The notes under the pieces were generated by a model that saw only the letters and a list, made by a program, of their open reading frames with translations, searched no databases and was not told the DNA's origin. A stretch of DNA of 64,000 nt from a virus. This document shows, one piece after another, positions 59,413-64,000 of this stretch (position 1 is its first letter; the number at the start of each line of letters is the position of its first letter). Position numbers and translations under genes: made by a program. The stretch is taken from positions 1 through 64,000 of the IMG/VR virus record IMGVR_UViG_3300008113_000053; one strand, given 5' to 3'.

Positions 59413-59664
59413 ATGGGCGTTATCAAAAAATATCAAAATCCATCTGGTGGCTTAAATGCAGCTGGACGTGCGCATTACAACAGAACAACAGGCTCCAATT
59501 TAAAGCCTCCTGCCCCTAATCCAAAGACTAAAGCTGATGCTGGAAGGCGAGCTTCTTTTTGTGCACGTATGTCTGGAATGAAGGCAAAAAACACATCTAG
59601 TAAGACAGCTAATGACCCAAATAGCAGAATTAATAAGTCGCTTAGAGCATGGAATTGTAAGTAG
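59413..59664 (+). CDS. DUF6321-like small basic protein
   Basis: The protein has 83 aa. G-G-L-N-A-A-G-R-A-H-Y-N-R-T-T-G-S-N-L-K at 12-31, R-R-A-S-F-C-A-R-M near 45-53 and the end R-A-W-N-C are features shared by a family of short proteins found in many phages, often near tail or wall-degrading genes. It is very basic. Function is not known. It precedes a cell-wall-active 3D-domain gene. Confidence 0.75.
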   Translation: MGVIKKYQNPSGGLNAAGRAHYNRTTGSNLKPPAPNPKTKADAGRRASFCARMSGMKAKNTSSKTANDPNSRINKSLRAWNCK

Positions 59665-59678
59665 TACGGAATGTAACT

Positions 59679-61400
59679 ATGGCTAAACCAACTACCGGAA
59701 GACGATGGCGCGTTGTATCGACAGGTTACTTTGGTACACCAAAAGCGTCATCTGCAAAAACACCAGCATTGCGCAGGAAGTACATGATGGAAGGCGGCCC
59801 AACTACGGCTGTTGGTGACCGTGTCAGCATTGGTGACATTGCTGTTCCGTCAAATGTTCCTTTAGGTAGTAAGATTTTTGTACCGGGGTACGGTTGGGGT
59901 ATAGCTAAAGATCACGGTGGGGCAATACGTGGGAACCGCATTGACTTAGCATTTGGCGGAGTAAATGCAGCTGGAACAGCACATAACCCAGAAGCTGAAA
60001 AGAAAGCTTTATCTTGGGGGAAAAAGGCGCACACTGTATATGTATTTCCTGCGTCTTATCAAATTCCTACTGATCATTCTCCGCCACAAGCATATAGGAA
60101 TGATTTAAGTAACAAGGGTAAAGCACCAGTAAAAGTCGCTATTGCAAACATACTTCCAAAAGGAAATGGAAACCTTCCGTCTAGGTCTATTACAAGTAAG
60201 AAGGAAGGAAATGCGCTACGAGACAAGATACTTGCAGCGTCTAAAAAAAGCCCAGTTATACCTACTACAAAACCAGCCACAGCTGATTCTAAAGCATGGT
60301 TTACGCACGTAGAATCATTTAATTTTAATGACCCAGTGCATGGATCACAAGACCCATCAAAATTCTTAGGTTGGTCTGAAGTTGGATCAAGAGCTTACAA
60401 ACAAAAAATAGACAATATAGTTAATTCAAGTGATTCTCCTGAACAAAAACTAGGCGCTATTGAAGAAATTAAAAATGGCATTGAGTATCAAAAAGTAAAA
60501 AACAGAATGACACCTAAAGATGCAATATCTGCATCTGATTACGCTGACTCTAAGATTGAGTCAGTTCAAAGCAGTTTAATGAAACCTACGGTGCAACCTG
60601 CTAAAGAAGAGTCATTTGTTTTAAAAAATGCGCAGCAGAAAATAGATTCGTCTAAAATTTCAACTACTAAACCAGTTGCTACAGTATCTGGTTCTAACAT
60701 AACAGCTAAATCAAGGGTGACATCGCCAATTCAGATGCAGCAATCAGTTGAAACTGGTATCCGCCAACCGTCACTACCTATTAAAAAACCTAAAATGACA
60801 GGCAGTATTGTAAAAGATCAGTCTGGTAATACTGGAGCAAATCCTGCAAAACCACAAGCACCAACAAAAACAGTACAAACATCAATGCCAGCATTAACTC
60901 AGCAAGTGCGAAGTCAGGTTAAACCGGCTGAGCAGAAAGCGGAAATTAAATCCAACGCTAATCCACAAATTAAAGGTACTGCTGATCAATCTGTTTCAGG
61001 TGTAACTAAACCTCTTACTACAAGAAAAATCTCCACAAACGCAATTTTAGAATCACCTTTAAATGAGCCATTAGAACCAGTTGATCCTGCAAAAACAGCA
61101 TCGCCAAAAGTATCAACGCCAGAAGTTCAAACACGCAAACCTAATTCCGTTTTGACTAACTATATTAAACGGATTAATACAATTGACTCTCTTGTTGATC
61201 CGTCACAATATTTGCAACGTAAAAAGATGTTCTTAAAAGAGCAGGCTGCAATCAAGGATGCTAACAACAACTTGACAAGTTCGGAGAGAAGTAAATTATT
61301 AGATACACTGGGTGCATACCCAGAAGATAATCGCAAACCGCAAACACTAGGCGGTGTTGTTAGAGCTGGTAATAATGCTGCACAAGGAAGTAAACGCTAA
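59679..61400 (+). CDS. 3D-domain cell-wall protein with long disordered linker
   Basis: The protein has 573 aa. Residues 1-125 contain the 3D (DPBB-like) domain of MltA/RlpA-type lytic transglycosylases: S-T-G-Y-F at 14-18, V-P-L-G-S-K-I-F-V-P-G-Y-G near 60-72, and A-K-D-H-G-G-A-I-R-G-N-R-I-D with two of the three conserved Asp. The rest (130-500) is a Lys/Ser/Thr/Pro/Gln-rich low-complexity region, and a helical end follows. It probably cleaves peptidoglycan glycan strands as a virion or lysis enzyme. No signal peptide is seen. Confidence 0.75.
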   Translation: MAKPTTGRRWRVVSTGYFGTPKASSAKTPALRRKYMMEGGPTTAVGDRVSIGDIAVPSNVPLGSKIFVPGYGWGIAKDHGGAIRGNRIDLAFGGVNAAGTAHNPEAEKKALSWGKKAHTVYVFPASYQIPTDHSPPQAYRNDLSNKGKAPVKVAIANILPKGNGNLPSRSITSKKEGNALRDKILAASKKSPVIPTTKPATADSKAWFTHVESFNFNDPVHGSQDPSKFLGWSEVGSRAYKQKIDNIVNSSDSPEQKLGAIEEIKNGIEYQKVKNRMTPKDAISASDYADSKIESVQSSLMKPTVQPAKEESFVLKNAQQKIDSSKISTTKPVATVSGSNITAKSRVTSPIQMQQSVETGIRQPSLPIKKPKMTGSIVKDQSGNTGANPAKPQAPTKTVQTSMPALTQQVRSQVKPAEQKAEIKSNANPQIKGTADQSVSGVTKPLTTRKISTNAILESPLNEPLEPVDPAKTASPKVSTPEVQTRKPNSVLTNYIKRINTIDSLVDPSQYLQRKKMFLKEQAAIKDANNNLTSSERSKLLDTLGAYPEDNRKPQTLGGVVRAGNNAAQGSKR

Positions 61401-61672
61401 TGATGGGGTCAATGAGGAAGCACATGAATACATTGTCATATAGAAACTTGTTGAAAATTGAATCTAAGGAACACGGCAGTAAAATCTCGTCTGGTGAAAA
61501 ATTAAGTGCAATGGAACGAAAAGAGCACAACTTGCCTTCTAATCCATCTATTGCAATGATGCAGCGAGCTGAAGCTAGAGAACACGCAGGTAAAAAAGGA
61601 TTAGTTGCAAAGCCTAGTGCAGCTAAAACAAAGCAAGCAACTATGGTTTACAAGGCTAATCGAGGGAGATAA
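61400..61672 (+). CDS. Hypothetical basic small protein
   Basis: The protein has 90 aa; the start overlaps the upstream stop. It is very basic, Lys/Ala/His/Met-rich and mostly helical (A-M-E-R-K-E-H-N and A-E-A-R-E-H-A-G-K-K-G). It lies between a wall enzyme and a large unknown gene in a rightward operon. No domain is recognised. Confidence 0.7.
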   Translation: MMGSMRKHMNTLSYRNLLKIESKEHGSKISSGEKLSAMERKEHNLPSNPSIAMMQRAEAREHAGKKGLVAKPSAAKTKQATMVYKANRGR

Positions 61673-61676
61673 ATAA

Positions 61677-64000
61677 ATGGCATCGGCATTGACATCCGCA
61701 TTAATTCCTACAACATCTCCAAATCCATCTAATCCAACTGGTGTAAACGATGATGATATGGATTTGTTTGACTCACTTTTTGGTGCGCCAACACCTGTTG
61801 TAGAAGGCCCACGTGTCCCAACATGGATGGCTCCCAAAAGCGGATATCAATTCCATGAATTTAAACCTGATGCTTGGAGTAGCGATCAAGATGTTGTTCA
61901 ACAACAGGTAACAGAATTAGAAGATTACATATCTAAACGAGGAGCTGGACGTAGCCCATCTATTGTTGCAAATGAATGGCTCACATTAAAACGAAAAGAA
62001 GGTTCTCAGAAATCTCCATTTCAACAGCGCGTAAAAGATCAGTACGGAGTTGATGTAGTAGATGACCCAGTTGGATTTCGAGACTTTATGGCATCTACAC
62101 CTACTGCAGACACAGCTGCTAAGGTTGTTGAATTTTCAAAAATAAAACCAGTACAACCAGTCCCGGAAACGTCATTTACCAATTTTATTGACCAAGCTTT
62201 TCAAAGCCATGTATCCGATGAGATGAGGTCCCAAGCAGGTAGGGTTAGTGGTCGTGGTTTACATCACGAATACGACTCTGCGTTAATGCACGTCATTAAT
62301 AGGACACGATCTGGTGACCCAAACTTAATGGGCACTGCATTTGCACACGCTCAAGAAGTGTCTAGGGTTAAACCCGGAGACGATCCAAATACATATCGCC
62401 CACAATTGCAAGCTATGTCTACCCACGCAGAAATGGCTGCGCTTGGTGAGACTGATATGGATGCGTTTTTAAAACGTAAAAAAATTAATGAATATTATGC
62501 AAGCCCAGCAGGTCGCAAAGAATCTGTTGCTCAAAGAACAACATGGGAGTTTGTAAAAAACCATATAGCTGAATTAAGGACCGAAGCTGGTAAAGGGAAT
62601 AAAATTGCTGCAGCAACTTTAGGTTTAGTTGAAGGAGCTGCAAAACAAGGCAAGCAGTATCAAGTCAGCGGCATTGATGACGCAGAGGCATCTTTTGAGC
62701 GATTTAAAGAATCTCCTGCGGGAAAATATTTAACCGGCGTTACCTTAAGTCAGTTAAATGGTCAAGGTATTTTTAATCTTCCTGAAGCTAAAGACGCAAT
62801 GAAGCAAGTTGCTGACGGAATGTTGAATCCTGATGACGCAAAATTGCTAGGAAGTAAAATTCGACTTGGGACTACATTAAAAGATATGTTGTCCCCTAAA
62901 GGTATTAAAACGCCTGAAGATGAAGCACAGTACGACGCAACAGCTAGATTGTTTCAGAATCAATTAGATAATGGATCTACATCAGAGGATGCTGCTAAAC
63001 CACTTGGTCGATTTACTAATGCTGATTTTTTACACGCAATAACTGGGTACACAAAAGATACTCCTAACAATGTTGGGTTGTATGCTCAGCATGAGCGGTC
63101 TCCAATTTTTACTCCGCAAACAACTACTGGTACGTTCCCTATTGCTTCTAATCAAACTGCATCGATGAACGTACAAGGTTGGGGAACAGCTAAAAACCAA
63201 CCGCAATTCTTAGGTAATTTAGTATCTAATCTTGATTTGACTATGGATCAGCGCAATAAATTAGCTGATGTAATGGGTCTTTTTGGCGATCGTCGTGATG
63301 ACTTTTTAATTGGTATTAATAATCCGCCAGCAGATTTTCAATCAACATTACAAACATTGGCAAATAAGGTTGGTAGTGAAACAGTTGCATTGACTGGAGC
63401 ACAACAATCAAATAGGACTACATCAACAATATCTAACGCCACACAGAGGTTGATGGAAGGTCTTGGGTCACTAGGATTAGATCCAGCTACTGTACAAGAT
63501 TTACGAGCTACGTTATGGGAGCCTATTTCAGGCGCAAGAGTTCAATTGCAGGGTAATTCTGAAACTGGTGCAAGGCGGCTTTTACCAGACATGTATCACT
63601 CGTTTGCGCAGACTCCAGATGGCAAACCAATTTATTTACAACCAACAAAAAACATTACTGGCACAGATGAATTCAGGATGCAAATGAGTGATTTGTTCAC
63701 TGCCGGTGCATCGGATTCTAAGCTTAGGTCTGAATTAAATAAAAATATGTCATCCGTTTTAAATGACAATCCAGACACTGGATCTGTTTTATTTGACGGC
63801 GATCAAAAAATGTTTTCGTACAGATTAGAGAAATCATTGCGATGGTTACATAGAACGGCGCAATTAAATCCTGATCTTGCTGCGGACATTGAACGCAATT
63901 TAGGTATTCAATCAATCCTTGGTCAATCTGAGGATGGCTTTACTAAAGACGTTTTAAAGTCATTGAAATCAAATGACTCTGGCGAAATTGGTGGAGTCAC
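61677..64000 (+). CDS. Large hypothetical protein, cut by the right edge
   Basis: An ATG at 61677 opens a frame with no stop to 64000 (774 codons visible). After an acidic/Pro-rich start (residues 1-50: D-D-D-M-D-L-F-D) the protein is helical and charged, with many Asp, Gln, Thr and Asn, and repeats of A-R-R-L-L-like helices. No catalytic motif is recognised. Context (rightward, after 3D-domain gene) and composition resemble internal virion proteins. The frame, if the DNA were circular, would be in phase with the gene at 11-754. Confidence 0.75.
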   Translation, partial: MASALTSALIPTTSPNPSNPTGVNDDDMDLFDSLFGAPTPVVEGPRVPTWMAPKSGYQFHEFKPDAWSSDQDVVQQQVTELEDYISKRGAGRSPSIVANEWLTLKRKEGSQKSPFQQRVKDQYGVDVVDDPVGFRDFMASTPTADTAAKVVEFSKIKPVQPVPETSFTNFIDQAFQSHVSDEMRSQAGRVSGRGLHHEYDSALMHVINRTRSGDPNLMGTAFAHAQEVSRVKPGDDPNTYRPQLQAMSTHAEMAALGETDMDAFLKRKKINEYYASPAGRKESVAQRTTWEFVKNHIAELRTEAGKGNKIAAATLGLVEGAAKQGKQYQVSGIDDAEASFERFKESPAGKYLTGVTLSQLNGQGIFNLPEAKDAMKQVADGMLNPDDAKLLGSKIRLGTTLKDMLSPKGIKTPEDEAQYDATARLFQNQLDNGSTSEDAAKPLGRFTNADFLHAITGYTKDTPNNVGLYAQHERSPIFTPQTTTGTFPIASNQTASMNVQGWGTAKNQPQFLGNLVSNLDLTMDQRNKLADVMGLFGDRRDDFLIGINNPPADFQSTLQTLANKVGSETVALTGAQQSNRTTSTISNATQRLMEGLGSLGLDPATVQDLRATLWEPISGARVQLQGNSETGARRLLPDMYHSFAQTPDGKPIYLQPTKNITGTDEFRMQMSDLFTAGASDSKLRSELNKNMSSVLNDNPDTGSVLFDGDQKMFSYRLEKSLRWLHRTAQLNPDLAADIERNLGIQSILGQSEDGFTKDVLKSLKSNDSGEIGGV

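Noticed and set aside
1-64000. Possible circular joining of the last gene (61677-) to the first frame (from base 2)
   Set aside because: The frames are in phase across the edges, but that has a one-in-three chance, the window borders are arbitrary, and no terminal overlap is visible.

Overview
The window is a stretch of a double-stranded DNA bacteriophage genome, most likely a tailed phage with a short, podovirus-type tail. The evidence is the gene order: HGGX/TerS-like protein, large terminase, P22-sized portal, scaffold-like protein, major capsid, adaptor-like proteins, a nozzle-like protein of 1384 aa, then three predicted ejection proteins ending in a 4335-aa giant. No tape-measure protein or contractile sheath is visible. 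The base composition is AT-rich and TTA codons are frequent. The host is not certain. A LmbU-like regulator, ThyX, and -10 boxes placed 6-7 nt before ATG (leaderless mRNAs) are compatible with an actinobacterial host, but this is only an inference. No integrase, DNA polymerase or RNA polymerase was recognised in the window.

Layout. (1) 1-37765, rightward: a tightly packed late operon for packaging, head, tail and ejection proteins, with a putative holin pair and, at its end, a CHAP-type endolysin. (2) 37745-54960, leftward: about 40 mostly small genes. Those furthest from the promoter are a replication/recombination block (HTH initiator-like protein, small possible helicase-loader candidate, DnaB-like helicase, LmbU-like protein, Gam-like protein, Rad52/DdrA-like protein, VRR-NUC nuclease). 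Those nearest the promoter are unknown early genes. (3) 54961-55398: a divergent control region. (4) 55271-58218, rightward: tRNA-Asn, a leaderless thermonuclease homologue, tRNA-Leu, ThyX, dUTPase and a DUF3310-like protein. (5) 58303-58899, a short leftward island of three small unknown genes. (6) 58947-64000, rightward: SSB, a DUF6321-like small protein, a 3D-domain cell-wall protein, and a large gene that runs off the right edge.

Expression logic. Five sites match ATTACTTACGGTATAAT or a close variant and a sixth is more diverged. They sit before tRNA genes, the 57219 gene, SSB, the leftward operon and gene 43732, and look like one family of phage-used promoters. Inside the leftward operon several gene junctions carry RNA structure beginning 3-7 nt after the upstream stop codon. 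Three of these are near-identical 29-nt elements that fold as ideal H-type pseudoknots 14-16 nt before an ATG, and one stem shows a compensatory G-C to A-U change between copies. Three other junctions carry intrinsic terminators (hairpin plus eight U), two of them directly abutting the next ribosome binding site, so downstream replication genes appear to depend on read-through. This intra-operon RNA control is the most unusual thing in the window.
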